A DNA stretch of 64,000 nt from BCD1 sp965230565 (GCA_965230565.1 CBDDLH010000007.1:340142-404141); one strand, 5' to 3'. Shown: positions 9,469-17,543, counted from the stretch's first letter. Numbers and translations are program-made. Notes: generated from the letters alone by a model not told the origin.

Positions 9469-10191
9469 ATGAATTTACAAAAGATCATCATCGTCAGCTT
9501 TGTGATTTTCAGCATTTTAGCCTGTAATGTCACGAAAAACTTTACAGCTCCAGGAGTGGAAAATACCGCTCAGATCGAGGCAGTCCAGACGGTCTCACCC
9601 TACCATACAGCCATGGAGAAGCACATAAAGATGCTGGAGCAGGAAGGACACACCATCGCTTCGTACCAGCAATTGTGCGCCACTTTTGAGCGCATCGCAA
9701 ACACAGAGACAGACCAATGGCTTCCACTCTATTATGCCAGCATGGGTTATATTTCCATGGCTTTCCTGGAAAAGGACCTGGATAAAGTGGATAAATGGGG
9801 AGAAAAAGCACTGCTAACCATTGCAAAAATGAATGAAAGGAATCCGGTCAAATCAGAGGTTCTGGTACTACAGGCTATGTTGTCTTATGCTTTGATAAAA
9901 GTAGACCTGATGAGTCGTGGGATGGAGTATTCCAGAAGAGCACAGCAATTCCTGATAGAAGCCAGTGATTTAAATGATAACAATCCGAGGGTCGAGCTTC
10001 TAATTGCCCAAAGCTTTTTCAAAGCCCCGCCCCAATTTGGGAGAAATATTGAAAAAGGATGCGAACACAATGCAAAGGCACTGGAAATTCTCGCCCAGGA
10101 AGAAAAAGAAAACGCCCAAAACGATCAATACGACATCACCCCTCACTGGGGAAAACTGGAAGCACTGAGCAATCAAAAGTATTGCAGGTAA
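9469..10191 (+). CDS. TPR-like lipoprotein
   Basis: 240 residues. A lipoprotein signal peptide ends in the lipobox 'FSILAC' (Cys about residue 19). The remainder is helical with TPR-like spacing and a conserved C-terminal 'HWGKLEALSNQKYC'. It shares its overall layout and C-terminus with the protein at 24931-25614 ('KWGAEHNSVLIMSC') and, more weakly, with the small protein at 10527-10976. It sits downstream of a TonB-dependent receptor, as its paralogue does. Probably a periplasm-facing accessory protein; role unknown. Confidence 0.75.
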   Translation: MNLQKIIIVSFVIFSILACNVTKNFTAPGVENTAQIEAVQTVSPYHTAMEKHIKMLEQEGHTIASYQQLCATFERIANTETDQWLPLYYASMGYISMAFLEKDLDKVDKWGEKALLTIAKMNERNPVKSEVLVLQAMLSYALIKVDLMSRGMEYSRRAQQFLIEASDLNDNNPRVELLIAQSFFKAPPQFGRNIEKGCEHNAKALEILAQEEKENAQNDQYDITPHWGKLEALSNQKYCR

Positions 10192-10526
10192 AGACGTAAT
10201 GATGATTGTAAGGTAGGGACTGTGAAGACAATGCGCGCACAGTTCTGAAGCAGCCCTACGCTTTTCATCTTTATTAAAAACTGATTTCAACTCAATTTCA
10301 ACAATATTCTTACAGCTAATTTTTTCTACTGTATCCCCAATTGACAAGTGGAAAATTCAGTTAGGTATCCAATAAGATCTAGGATCAATTTTCCTTTGTG
10401 GCCTGGACTGCAATGTTAAATTATAATTAACTGAAAATCAAGCAAATAAATTTAAAAAAAAGTCAAAAAAACTGTAACCAATTTCCGACTCGTACTGTCT
10501 AACCAGACATAAAACATAAAGATAAA
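10192..10526. other. Intergenic region upstream of the polyketide/peptide operon
   Basis: 335 bases with no credible gene; a minus-strand frame extending from the previous gene is a shadow. The right half is very A/T-rich and contains an ECF-type promoter candidate at 10473-10502. A weaker vegetative-like pair, TTTG (10395-10398) and TAAATTAT (10417-10424), is also present. Confidence 0.5.
10473..10502 (+). promoter_or_regulatory. Candidate ECF-sigma promoter of the biosynthetic operon
   Basis: TGTAACC (10473-10479), preceded by an A-tract, is followed after 17 bases by GTCTAA (10497-10502). This matches the general ECF pattern of an AAC-containing -35 and a CGTC/GTCT-type -10. The implied transcription start lies 15-20 bases before the ATG at 10527. 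Assignment to the ECF factor at 6427 is inference. Confidence 0.35.
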
Positions 10527-10976
10527 ATGCAAACGATACAGACAGACAATATCAATCAAATAAGAGCTCTTTTCATGGATTGCAGCATTGGTGAAAAGGA
10601 CAGGACAAAAGAGTTCATCAAACTACTGGATAAAACGGAAAAAACCGGTCCGGTTACGAAAGCTTACCAGGCAGTAGCGATGGCCTATAAAGCTAAAAAA
10701 GCTTTTAACCCGATTAAAAAAATTGATTATCTGAAGACATTCAACACTTTAATAAACGAAGCAGTCGAAGAGAGTAATAAAGACCCGGAAGTCGTTTTTC
10801 TGAGATTAACCATCCAAAAAAACATTCCGCCTGGACTAGGTCTTTCGGGAGCCATTGAGTCAGATACCAATTATTTAAACGAACAAAAGACTCAAATTCA
10901 GGAAAGTGAATTAGGTCAGGATTACAAAGAATTTTTAATCAGATTTTTAGAGAAAAATAACGCAATAACAGCATGA
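10527..10976 (+). CDS. Small TPR-like protein, first gene of the biosynthetic operon
   Basis: 149 residues, no signal peptide, helical. Its core 'SNKDPEVVFLRLTIQKNIPPGLGLSG' (split here at KD/PE) resembles a Bacteroidota family of small TPR-like proteins and matches the 'NNPRVELLIAQSFFKAPPQFG' segment of the lipoprotein at 9469. Its stop overlaps the start of the acyl-AMP ligase gene (10973) by 4 bases, so it is part of the operon. Function unknown, probably accessory. Confidence 0.65.
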   Translation: MQTIQTDNINQIRALFMDCSIGEKDRTKEFIKLLDKTEKTGPVTKAYQAVAMAYKAKKAFNPIKKIDYLKTFNTLINEAVEESNKDPEVVFLRLTIQKNIPPGLGLSGAIESDTNYLNEQKTQIQESELGQDYKEFLIRFLEKNNAITA

Positions 10977-12382
10977 CAACGCTCAAAGCAGAAATATTAA
11001 ACGCACTGAGTACCTACGGAGATTCGAAGATCATCGACGGGAATGTCAACCGGGCATATAGTTTCAAAGAAATTCTCCAGGAGATCAACGAACTGGAAAG
11101 ATCTTTTGAAGATGTGGATTTTCGCCAAAAAGTGGTTGTGTTTGATTTCCATGAAAACTCAATTGACCTGGTAATTCTGCTACTGTTTGTTCTGAAAAAA
11201 GGAGGCATTCCATTAATCATCGAACTATCAGGATTGTCTTCCGAGGTGACCAACAAACTACTGTATTACGCCATTGTCAGACATAAAAGCTCGATGTTGA
11301 GCGTTGAGAATAACATCCAGTTTACGTCACGAAGTACGAAATATGGTACCTTTTTGATCACGAACAATTTATTGAATATTTCATCGTATCGGGAGTGTAC
11401 TTTGCTACTGACAAGTTCCGGCACCGTTGGAGCCAAGAAGATCATGAAATTTGAGTCGCCGGGCATTTTAAGCAACATACGATCCAATATAAAGGCACTT
11501 GGAATTACGAAGCGGGATACGACTTTAATGTGTTTACCGATTTATTATTCCTACAGCCTGATCGGACAGTTTTTTTCACACTTGTTACAGGGAGCGAATA
11601 TTATTATTGCCCCATACAGATTTGTCGCCTTTTCCATAGGCAGATTAATTGACCAGTACAAACCGACGAACTTTTTTACGACCCCGACACAGGTGAATAT
11701 TTTACTGAGCAACAAATTGAAAAAAGGAGCATTAGGCCTGAGATTTATTACTGTCGGAGGAGGCTACCTGAATAAGTTCAGCTTCCAAAGATTTTCGAAA
11801 AAATACCCGGCGGAAGTATATTACAAGACCTATGGCATCACGGAAGCAGGACCAAGAGTAGCGACGTACACCGTGAATTATTCCGATACTGTATATTTCG
11901 AGCCCAATTATCTTGGCACACCTCTGAATAAAGTAGGCATGTCTTTATGTGAAAAAATGGGCAATTACGACAACCATGAAACAGGATTTTTACGCATCAC
12001 CTCCCCTTCCATTTTTAAAGGGTACCTGTTGCACAAATCCGAATACGATCAGCAGAAAGATCACCTGATTACTGAAGACATTGTTTACCGAAAAGATGGG
12101 AAAGTCTACATACTGGGCAGAAATACCGACCGGTTCCATTACGAGGATAAGCATTTGTGGCGGTTTGAAGTAGAAGATACGATCAACGAACAGTTTTCAG
12201 GGATCCTGAAGATTAAACTAAAAAAAGATGGTCAAAATTTCCGGCTGGGGATCATGAAACACCCCAAAAGCAAGGTAGGATTTGACCAGATCCACAAGGC
12301 ACTTAATCAAAGATTCGGTTCAAAATTTACTAAAAATTTAACCATCGGCAAGTTCAATGAAAGATTTGCTTTCACAAAATAA
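10973..12382 (+). CDS. ANL-superfamily acyl-AMP/acyl-CoA ligase
   Basis: 469 residues with the adenylation signatures: a P-loop-like 'LLLTSSGTVGAKK' (145-156), A5 'YGITEAG' (287-293), a C-terminal domain with 'ILGRNTDR', and 'GKFNERF' near 459-465 carrying the putative catalytic Lys. It would activate a carboxylic acid with ATP and load it on CoA, ACP or another acceptor. In related aryl-polyene and type II polyketide clusters such a ligase supplies the starter unit; here it could also activate the finished chain. It overlaps the PPTase gene by 26 bases. Shorter than typical CoA ligases (about 500-550), in the range of ACP-loading ligases. Confidence 0.85.
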   Translation: MTTLKAEILNALSTYGDSKIIDGNVNRAYSFKEILQEINELERSFEDVDFRQKVVVFDFHENSIDLVILLLFVLKKGGIPLIIELSGLSSEVTNKLLYYAIVRHKSSMLSVENNIQFTSRSTKYGTFLITNNLLNISSYRECTLLLTSSGTVGAKKIMKFESPGILSNIRSNIKALGITKRDTTLMCLPIYYSYSLIGQFFSHLLQGANIIIAPYRFVAFSIGRLIDQYKPTNFFTTPTQVNILLSNKLKKGALGLRFITVGGGYLNKFSFQRFSKKYPAEVYYKTYGITEAGPRVATYTVNYSDTVYFEPNYLGTPLNKVGMSLCEKMGNYDNHETGFLRITSPSIFKGYLLHKSEYDQQKDHLITEDIVYRKDGKVYILGRNTDRFHYEDKHLWRFEVEDTINEQFSGILKIKLKKDGQNFRLGIMKHPKSKVGFDQIHKALNQRFGSKFTKNLTIGKFNERFAFTK

Positions 12383-12902
12383 CGAAGTACTGATTTTATA
12401 CTCCCGGAGTAAAAAAAACAATTCGGGTCAGCAGACAAAAAAAACTTCAGCGAGCATTTTGGGCTCCTTTTTCAGAAAGCATTTTTACAGGTCCGATGTA
12501 CGCATCATCAAAGATCAAAGAGGAAAGCCTCAATTGAATATACCAGGGATCCATCTAAGCATATCTCACTCAGCCGAAGTTACCATTTGTGCTTTATCGA
12601 GGATGAAAATTGGAGTGGATATTGAATTGGAGCGGACCGTAAGCGATAAATGTTTCGACCTGATCAACAAACTGTACTCGAATTATTTCAAAGTAAACAA
12701 CCTGGACGACTGGGTGAAATTTGAAAGTGGACTGAAACTAAAAAATTTAAGATTAGACAGTGTAGCAAAAAAAGAAAAAATAGCACAAAACGTATTCGAA
12801 AACATTGAATTTCAAGAGATTAAGTTATTCGATAATTATAAATCCTTCGTTTGTGCTGAACATAAAATTGAAACCATAAGATATCAATACATAGAACAGT
12901 AA
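12357..12902 (+). CDS. Sfp-type 4'-phosphopantetheinyl transferase
   Basis: 181 residues. 'LHLSISHS'-like sequence (66-72, IHLSISHS), 'IGVDIE' (85-90) and 'WVKFESGLKL' (119-128) match the three conserved motifs, including the Mg-binding Asp/Glu and the catalytic Glu/Lys helix. It converts apo-ACP to holo-ACP by moving phosphopantetheine from CoA to Ser, here most likely to Ser48 of the ACP at 16581. Somewhat shorter than typical Sfp proteins. The start lies inside the ligase gene; later in-frame starts would remove conserved sequence only slightly, so the exact start is uncertain. Confidence 0.85.
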   Translation: MKDLLSQNNEVLILYSRSKKNNSGQQTKKTSASILGSFFRKHFYRSDVRIIKDQRGKPQLNIPGIHLSISHSAEVTICALSRMKIGVDIELERTVSDKCFDLINKLYSNYFKVNNLDDWVKFESGLKLKNLRLDSVAKKEKIAQNVFENIEFQEIKLFDNYKSFVCAEHKIETIRYQYIEQ

Positions 12903-12914
12903 AATTTATTACTC

Positions 12915-13352
12915 ATGACAAAGGCAGTATTTTTTCCAAAGCCGGAAGACCTTCTTCCGCATGACAAACCCATGTCCCTTGTGGACGAAATAGTGAATTT
13001 CGACTGCGGAAAAACACTTGAAGCAGTGACCACTTATGATCCGTCGGATTTCTTCTACCAGGGCCATTTCAAGGATAACCCTGTGACGCCGGGCATCATT
13101 TTGGTGGAGACCATGTTTCAAACTTGTGGCCTGCTTTTGAGACTCAGTTCGGAGACATCCAGAGATTTTCCGCCTATCATGGGCCGGGCAGTAAAAATTA
13201 AAAATGCCACCTTCTCCAGAGAAGTAAAACCAAACGAAGAAGTAAGGATTCATGTCAAATTCAAAAGCAGAATGATGCACTTCTTCACCTTTGATTGCCA
13301 CATCAAAGTCAATGGCCAGGTAATGTGTAAAAGTGAACTCGTATTATCATAA
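12915..13352 (+). CDS. FabZ/FabA-like 3-hydroxyacyl-ACP dehydratase
   Basis: 145 residues, single hot-dog fold. 'LLPHDKPMSLVDEI' (13-26) and 'FYQGHFKDNPVTPGIILVET' (47-66) match the FabZ family; the catalytic pair is His51 and Glu65. It removes water from 3-hydroxyacyl-ACP to give the trans-2-enoyl product. It sits between the PPTase and the chain-length-factor gene with 5-12 base spacing. With no enoyl reductase in the operon, the double bonds it creates should stay in the chain. Confidence 0.88.
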   Translation: MTKAVFFPKPEDLLPHDKPMSLVDEIVNFDCGKTLEAVTTYDPSDFFYQGHFKDNPVTPGIILVETMFQTCGLLLRLSSETSRDFPPIMGRAVKIKNATFSREVKPNEEVRIHVKFKSRMMHFFTFDCHIKVNGQVMCKSELVLS

Positions 13353-13357
13353 ATATC

Positions 13358-14569
13358 ATGGAAAAAAGAATAGTAATAACAGGATGGAGTTGTGTTTCTC
13401 CCTACGGACTTTCCAACGAAGATTTCGAAAAGTCTTACACCTCAGAAATCGCCTATTCCATAAAAGAGGACTGGAAAAAGGAAGCTATTGGACAGCAATA
13501 TTTCGGAGAAGTTCCACAATTCAACATCCGTAAGGAAATAGATGGTTTAAGACCGCCATTCCCCAACCGATATTCCAGCCTGGGATTACTTGGTTGTCTC
13601 AATGCACTGAAAAGTGCCAACCTCGAGGATAGAGAAGACTTACTGGAGAAAGCAGGACTCATCATAACTACCACCCTGGGTGCCAGCAATGCCATTCAGA
13701 CTTTCCTCGAGAAGCTGTACACCAAAGGACCGGACCGCCTCAGCCCGTTCGTGTTTTCAAAAGCAACATCAAACAGCATACTGGGTGACATCTCCAGAAT
13801 ACTGAAGATAAAAGGCCCCGGATCCCTGGTGTATGGAGAGGATAGTATAACCTACGGTATCGACCTCATCCTCAATGACCACTCCGACCTCATCATTTGC
13901 GGAGGTGTTGATGAGATCACTGAACCTTCCGTACTCGTCTCCAAGGAGATGAACCGTTTGCTTGAACCTGATGAGGACGGAGATGCTGTAGAAAGTGTAA
14001 AACACAGCAAGGAAAAAGACAACTACATATTTGGCGAAGCTGCTTCCTACATCGTTTTGGAGACCCTGGAATCAGCTCAGAAAAGAAACGCCACCATTTT
14101 CGCAGAAATCGTTGATTATAAACAATATATGGACTCAATTTACGACAAAGTTATTTACAACCGGTCCGCGGAAGATCTTTCGAGACACCTCAATGAATTT
14201 GTGGACCAACATACAACCGGCACGGAAGACAAAAAGCTCTTCGTTGGCTCAGCATGTCTGCCCTGGCACATACAATCCTACGAATGGGAAGCACTTGGAA
14301 AAAATGACCACAATTGGGTTTATTCCAACACCAAGGTATCCCTGGGCGAAGGATTATCAGGGACCAACAACGCTACAGTTGCCTCAGCTATACTGAGCCT
14401 CAACAACAATAAAACCGCCAATGTATTCAAAGAGGCAGACATTTTAAACGAGCCTCCATCCAATATCACCATGGATGAACAGGAGCTGGAGAACATCAAC
14501 TTCGTAGTGACGAACACCTTCTCCCTTGGCGGAAACAATACATTATTAGCATTAAAAAAATACGAATAA
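13358..14569 (+). CDS. Ketosynthase-like chain-length factor (KS-beta), catalytic Cys absent
   Basis: 403 residues with a thiolase-fold KS sequence along its whole length. Aligned with the intact KS at 15336, 'GPGSLVYGEDSI' replaces 'GPTSTISTACSA', so Asp162 occupies the catalytic Cys position. The 'NAHGTAT' His motif is missing and 'STKSMTGH' is replaced by 'NTKVSLGEG'. It therefore cannot catalyse condensation alone and is expected to form a KS-alpha/KS-beta heterodimer with the downstream KS, setting chain length as in type II polyketide, aryl polyene and ishigamide-type systems. The gene is 5 bases after the dehydratase and 1 base before the ketoreductase. Confidence 0.85.
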   Translation: MEKRIVITGWSCVSPYGLSNEDFEKSYTSEIAYSIKEDWKKEAIGQQYFGEVPQFNIRKEIDGLRPPFPNRYSSLGLLGCLNALKSANLEDREDLLEKAGLIITTTLGASNAIQTFLEKLYTKGPDRLSPFVFSKATSNSILGDISRILKIKGPGSLVYGEDSITYGIDLILNDHSDLIICGGVDEITEPSVLVSKEMNRLLEPDEDGDAVESVKHSKEKDNYIFGEAASYIVLETLESAQKRNATIFAEIVDYKQYMDSIYDKVIYNRSAEDLSRHLNEFVDQHTTGTEDKKLFVGSACLPWHIQSYEWEALGKNDHNWVYSNTKVSLGEGLSGTNNATVASAILSLNNNKTANVFKEADILNEPPSNITMDEQELENINFVVTNTFSLGGNNTLLALKKYE

Positions 14570-14570
14570 A

Positions 14571-15323
14571 ATGGATAACACAAACAAAGCAGTATTAGTA
14601 TCCGGAGGATCCCGGGGAATCGGTAAGGCCATCTGTCTGAAGTTTGCCGAAGACGGTTACCAGGTTCACTTCACCTATAAATCCAATGACGACGCAGCCA
14701 ATGAGCTTGTTGATGAAATCACGACGACTTATTCCTGCCCGCCACCAAAAGCATACAAGTGTGACATGACTGACCCTGGCAGTGTAAAAGGGTTGTTCAA
14801 GGAGCATAAAACGGAATTCAGCAATATCTCTACGCTGGTCAACAATACCGGAGGTCACGGTAAAGCAGCGCCATTTATCTTTTGCTCGGATGACAATTTC
14901 TGGAGCATGATGGATCTGAACCTCAAGTCCGTGGTGAATGCTTACCGGTCAATACTGCCGATTTTCATCAAAAACAAAGGAGGACGAATCGTCAATGTAA
15001 CCTCACTATCCGGATCAAAAGGAAACCCAGGACACTCTCCCTATGCAGCTTCAAAAGCAGCTGTGGTCGCTCTGTCAAAATCAATTCTGAAAGAGATTGG
15101 CTCCATGGGCATTGTCATCAACAACGTAGCACCAAGTTTTGTAGAAACGGACAGTACCAAATCAGTTCCTGAAAAGTACTACAAGCTGCGTATTGACAAC
15201 AGTATTTACAAGCGGATGGGTAAGTCAGAAGAAGTTGCACACCTGGTCCACTACCTGGGATCTACCGCGCCTGAGTATCTGACCGGACAGGAAATTATCA
15301 TCGACGGAGGAATCTCCGGGTAA
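14571..15323 (+). CDS. FabG-like 3-oxoacyl-ACP reductase (SDR)
   Basis: 250 residues, classical short-chain dehydrogenase. Cofactor motif 'SGGSRGIGKA' (11-20, with the Arg typical of NADPH use), 'NNTGG' (91-95), Asn117, Ser145, Tyr158 and Lys162 ('YAASK'), and C-terminal 'TGQEIIIDGG'. It reduces the 3-oxoacyl-ACP formed by the KS to 3-hydroxyacyl-ACP for the dehydratase. It lies between the CLF and KS genes in the same operon. Confidence 0.92.
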   Translation: MDNTNKAVLVSGGSRGIGKAICLKFAEDGYQVHFTYKSNDDAANELVDEITTTYSCPPPKAYKCDMTDPGSVKGLFKEHKTEFSNISTLVNNTGGHGKAAPFIFCSDDNFWSMMDLNLKSVVNAYRSILPIFIKNKGGRIVNVTSLSGSKGNPGHSPYAASKAAVVALSKSILKEIGSMGIVINNVAPSFVETDSTKSVPEKYYKLRIDNSIYKRMGKSEEVAHLVHYLGSTAPEYLTGQEIIIDGGISG

Positions 15324-15335
15324 ATTAATACTATC

Positions 15336-16556
15336 ATGAATCACAGAATAGCCATTACGGGAATTGGTATTTTAAGCTCTATAAGCAACGACGTACGAGA
15401 GCATTTAGCGTCCTTACAACAAGGGACTTCAGGCAAAAAGCCGCTGGAAAGGATAGATACCAGCCACCCGTTTTTCAGAAACCAGAGTGCATGTGTCATA
15501 CCACAGGATACACTGGAGACCATAACGGGTGAGGATGCAACCTTGCAAACCAATTGCGCGATCTACAGTATTGATCAGGCGATAAGAGATGCAAAACTCT
15601 CCAAAGAAGAGCTTCAGGATGCAGCCCTGATTATCGGATCAACCATCGGTGCCAGTCACACATTTGCCACCTTTTTCAAGGAGTATATTTCCGATACAAC
15701 CATTTCGGAAGCTTCGATGGATCTGGCTTCTCACTCAACACAAACCATCACGGGTGAAATCGCTAAATTCTTTAATATCCAGGGGCCTACCAGCACCATC
15801 TCAACAGCGTGCTCAGCGAGTACCAACTCTGTGGGAAGAGGCATGGATATGATCAGGGCAGGAAAGGCGGATCTGGTAATTGCAGGCGGAGTGGATATTT
15901 TCTCTGAACTGGCATTCAGTGGATTCAATTGCCTCCAGGCACTATCCACCACAGACTGCAAGCCTTTTTCAAAAACAAGAGAAGGATTGATGCTCGGGGA
16001 CGGTTCAGCCTTCCTGATTCTCGAAAATCTGGAAGATGCCAAACGCAAAAACAAGCACATCTATGCAGAGGTCGTTTCCTATCATTTTTTGAATGAGGCC
16101 TACCACCCTACTGCGGTAAAAGAAGACGGCAGTTCTGTGTATGAATGTATGAAACAGGCTTTAAACAAAGGAAATATAACCGTTGATGAAATTGATTATA
16201 TCAACGCGCACGGTACAGCGACCAAGGTCAATGATCCGACCGAATTAAAGGGTATTGAATTGTTGATGGAAGAATCTACTCAGGACAAGGACATTTATGT
16301 AAGCTCCACTAAAAGTATGACAGGGCATTGCCTGGGAGCTGCGGGAAGTGTGGAACTGATAACCACCATCCTGGGAATGGAGCACAACTTCATCCCACCA
16401 AACATAAATGTCACTAACGAAGACTTTCTGGACACCACCAACAAAAACCTGAAAATACCCGGAAAATCGGTCGAGCACAACATTACTTATGCATTATCAA
16501 ATTCCTTTGCTTTTGGCGGTAATATGTCAAGCATAGTATTAAAAAAATCACATTAG
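15336..16556 (+). CDS. 3-oxoacyl-ACP synthase (KS-alpha), FabF-like
   Basis: 406 residues with a complete catalytic set: Cys159 in 'STACSAS', His292 in 'NAHGTATKVND', Lys326 and His331 in 'STKSMTGH', and the C-terminal 'SFAFGGNMS'. It performs decarboxylative condensation of malonyl-ACP with a growing acyl chain. It is paired with the Cys-less paralogue at 13358. No malonyl transferase is encoded in the operon, so FabD is presumably borrowed from fatty-acid synthesis. Confidence 0.92.
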   Translation: MNHRIAITGIGILSSISNDVREHLASLQQGTSGKKPLERIDTSHPFFRNQSACVIPQDTLETITGEDATLQTNCAIYSIDQAIRDAKLSKEELQDAALIIGSTIGASHTFATFFKEYISDTTISEASMDLASHSTQTITGEIAKFFNIQGPTSTISTACSASTNSVGRGMDMIRAGKADLVIAGGVDIFSELAFSGFNCLQALSTTDCKPFSKTREGLMLGDGSAFLILENLEDAKRKNKHIYAEVVSYHFLNEAYHPTAVKEDGSSVYECMKQALNKGNITVDEIDYINAHGTATKVNDPTELKGIELLMEESTQDKDIYVSSTKSMTGHCLGAAGSVELITTILGMEHNFIPPNINVTNEDFLDTTNKNLKIPGKSVEHNITYALSNSFAFGGNMSSIVLKKSH

Positions 16557-16580
16557 TTAACTCACTTAAAATATTGAATC

Positions 16581-16874
16581 ATGGAGAAGAATTTAACGGA
16601 AATCAAAAAAGAAATCAAGGAGGTCATAATAGATGTACTTTGTCTGGATATTCAACCGGAAGACATTCAGGATGATCAGAGCTTCTTTGGCACGGAAACC
16701 GAACCGGGAATAATAGAAGACTCCCTGGTAATTCTGGAAATCGCAACGGTATTGTCCGAAAAGTACGATATCCCGCCAACAGAATTCAGCGAAGACACTT
16801 TTGTCAATGTTAATTCCCTTGCAGAATTGACCCTTAAGTTCAATGCGCTGGAAGAAGCGAGTTCAGCCTCTTAA
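16581..16874 (+). CDS. Acyl carrier protein
   Basis: 97 residues, acidic and helical. 'IIEDSLVILEIATVLSEKYDI' is cut to its core here: the phosphopantetheine attachment motif is D47-S48-L49, followed by the recognition helix. Last gene of the polyketide block, 24 bases after the KS. It would carry the growing chain and possibly deliver it to the acyltransferase at 21096. The partner PPTase is in the same operon. Confidence 0.9.
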   Translation: MEKNLTEIKKEIKEVIIDVLCLDIQPEDIQDDQSFFGTETEPGIIEDSLVILEIATVLSEKYDIPPTEFSEDTFVNVNSLAELTLKFNALEEASSAS

Positions 16875-16984
16875 TTTCCAAAAGGGAAAACCGGTGATCT
16901 CAGGCAACTGATCACCACACAACAAAAGGTTTTAACAGCCTGATGGTTCTTTCAAAAAAATCGAATGTATCAGGTACAACAATA

Positions 16985-17008
16985 TTTTTTTAACCTTTTA
17001 AATTTTTT
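16985..17008 (+). promoter_or_regulatory. Conserved T-tract/AACC initiation element, copy 1
   Basis: A T-tract followed by AACC and TTTTAAATTTT lies just before the ATG at 17013. It recurs before the two other precursor genes (17173-17194 and 17376-17400). Because it is duplicated with each gene at constant distance, it is probably a translation enhancer or internal start site rather than chance A/T richness. Confidence 0.4.
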
Positions 17009-17012
17009 ACCA

Positions 17013-17150
17013 ATGGACTTAAATGTTCTCAAATCAATCTCAATCGTAGAATTGGAAGATCGTTTCGAAACCTCTGTTTTTGCTGTAGACGCTGAAAGAT
17101 GCGGAGACAATGCTGAAGTAGATGTAACTGTAGAAGTATCTCCTAAGTAA
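17013..17150 (+). CDS. Putative RiPP precursor peptide 1
   Basis: 45 residues starting MDLNVLKS. An upstream in-frame ATG at 16965 is rejected because the other two copies align from this Met. The shared N-terminal block 'SISIVELEDRFETSVFA' is the likely leader, followed by invariant 'DAERCGD' (Arg29, Cys30) and a tail AEVDVTVEVSPK in which Val alternates with polar residues. Acidic overall. Single Cys and Ser/Thr-poor tail argue against a classical lanthipeptide. Proposed modifications: Arg to Orn by the ureohydrolase at 19094 and acylation by the product of the polyketide genes (inference). Confidence 0.75.
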   Translation: MDLNVLKSISIVELEDRFETSVFAVDAERCGDNAEVDVTVEVSPK

Positions 17151-17172
17151 TCAACGATTAACGAATTATCAA

Positions 17173-17194
17173 TTTTTTTAACCTTTTAAATTTT
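17173..17194 (+). promoter_or_regulatory. Conserved T-tract/AACC initiation element, copy 2
   Basis: Same T-tract, AACC and TTTTAAATTTT arrangement as at 16985, placed 7 bases before the ATG at 17202. Confidence 0.4.
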
Positions 17195-17201
17195 CACAAC
17201 A

Positions 17202-17339
17202 ATGGACAACAATGTTCTTAACTCAATCTCAATCGTAGAATTGGAAGAAAGATTCGAAACTTCTGTTTTCGCAATGGACGCTGAAAGATGTGGCGACGAT
17301 GCTGACGTACGTGTACGTGTTGAAGTATCTGCAACGTAA
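17202..17339 (+). CDS. Putative RiPP precursor peptide 2
   Basis: 45 residues starting MDNNVLNS. The first 24 codons are identical in DNA to precursor 3 (72 bases, including silent positions), then codon 25 differs and 'DAERCGD' is again conserved. The tail is ADVRVRVEVSAT, with two extra arginines (37 and 39) compared with its siblings, which matters if the ureohydrolase acts on peptide Arg. Too short for standard gene finders at usual cut-offs. Same spacing and upstream element as the other copies. Confidence 0.75.
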   Translation: MDNNVLNSISIVELEERFETSVFAMDAERCGDDADVRVRVEVSAT

Positions 17340-17375
17340 TCAGTTCCCTGTCAGAACTATTTATTCTATTAACAC

Positions 17376-17400
17376 TTTTTTTTAACCTATTTAAATTTTA
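17376..17400 (+). promoter_or_regulatory. Conserved T-tract/AACC initiation element, copy 3
   Basis: T-tract, AACC, then TATTTAAATTTTA, a slightly diverged copy of the element at 16985 and 17173, 5 bases before the ATG at 17406. Confidence 0.35.
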
Positions 17401-17405
17401 TTACA

Positions 17406-17543
17406 ATGGACAACAATGTTCTTAACTCAATCTCAATCGTAGAATTGGAAGAAAGATTCGAAACTTCTGTTTTCGCAGTAGACGCTGAAAGATGTGGCGA
17501 TGGCGCCCAAGTTGATGTAGAAGTTAAAGTATCCGCTACTTAA
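17406..17543 (+). CDS. Putative RiPP precursor peptide 3
   Basis: 45 residues starting MDNNVLNS, the same leader as copy 2, conserved 'DAERCGD', tail AQVDVEVKVSAT. The three copies thus have constant N-termini and variable residues only at alternate tail positions: A-[E/D/Q]-V-[D/R]-V-[T/R/E]-V-[E/K]-V-S. This pattern suits an amphipathic beta strand. The gene is followed by the strong hairpin at 17566-17614. Confidence 0.75.
   Translation: MDNNVLNSISIVELEERFETSVFAVDAERCGDGAQVDVEVKVSAT

Noticed and set aside
12909..13301. Minus-strand open frame of 130 codons
   Set aside because: Antisense shadow of the clearly identified dehydratase gene.
16965..17012. Upstream in-frame ATG giving a 61-residue precursor 1
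   Set aside because: The extension is encoded by the T-tract/AACC element that is non-coding before the other two copies; the Met at 17013 aligns with them.
17013..17543. Lanthipeptide or thiopeptide precursors
   Set aside because: Each peptide has a single Cys and few Ser/Thr in the tail, and no LanB, LanC, LanM or YcaO-type gene is nearby.
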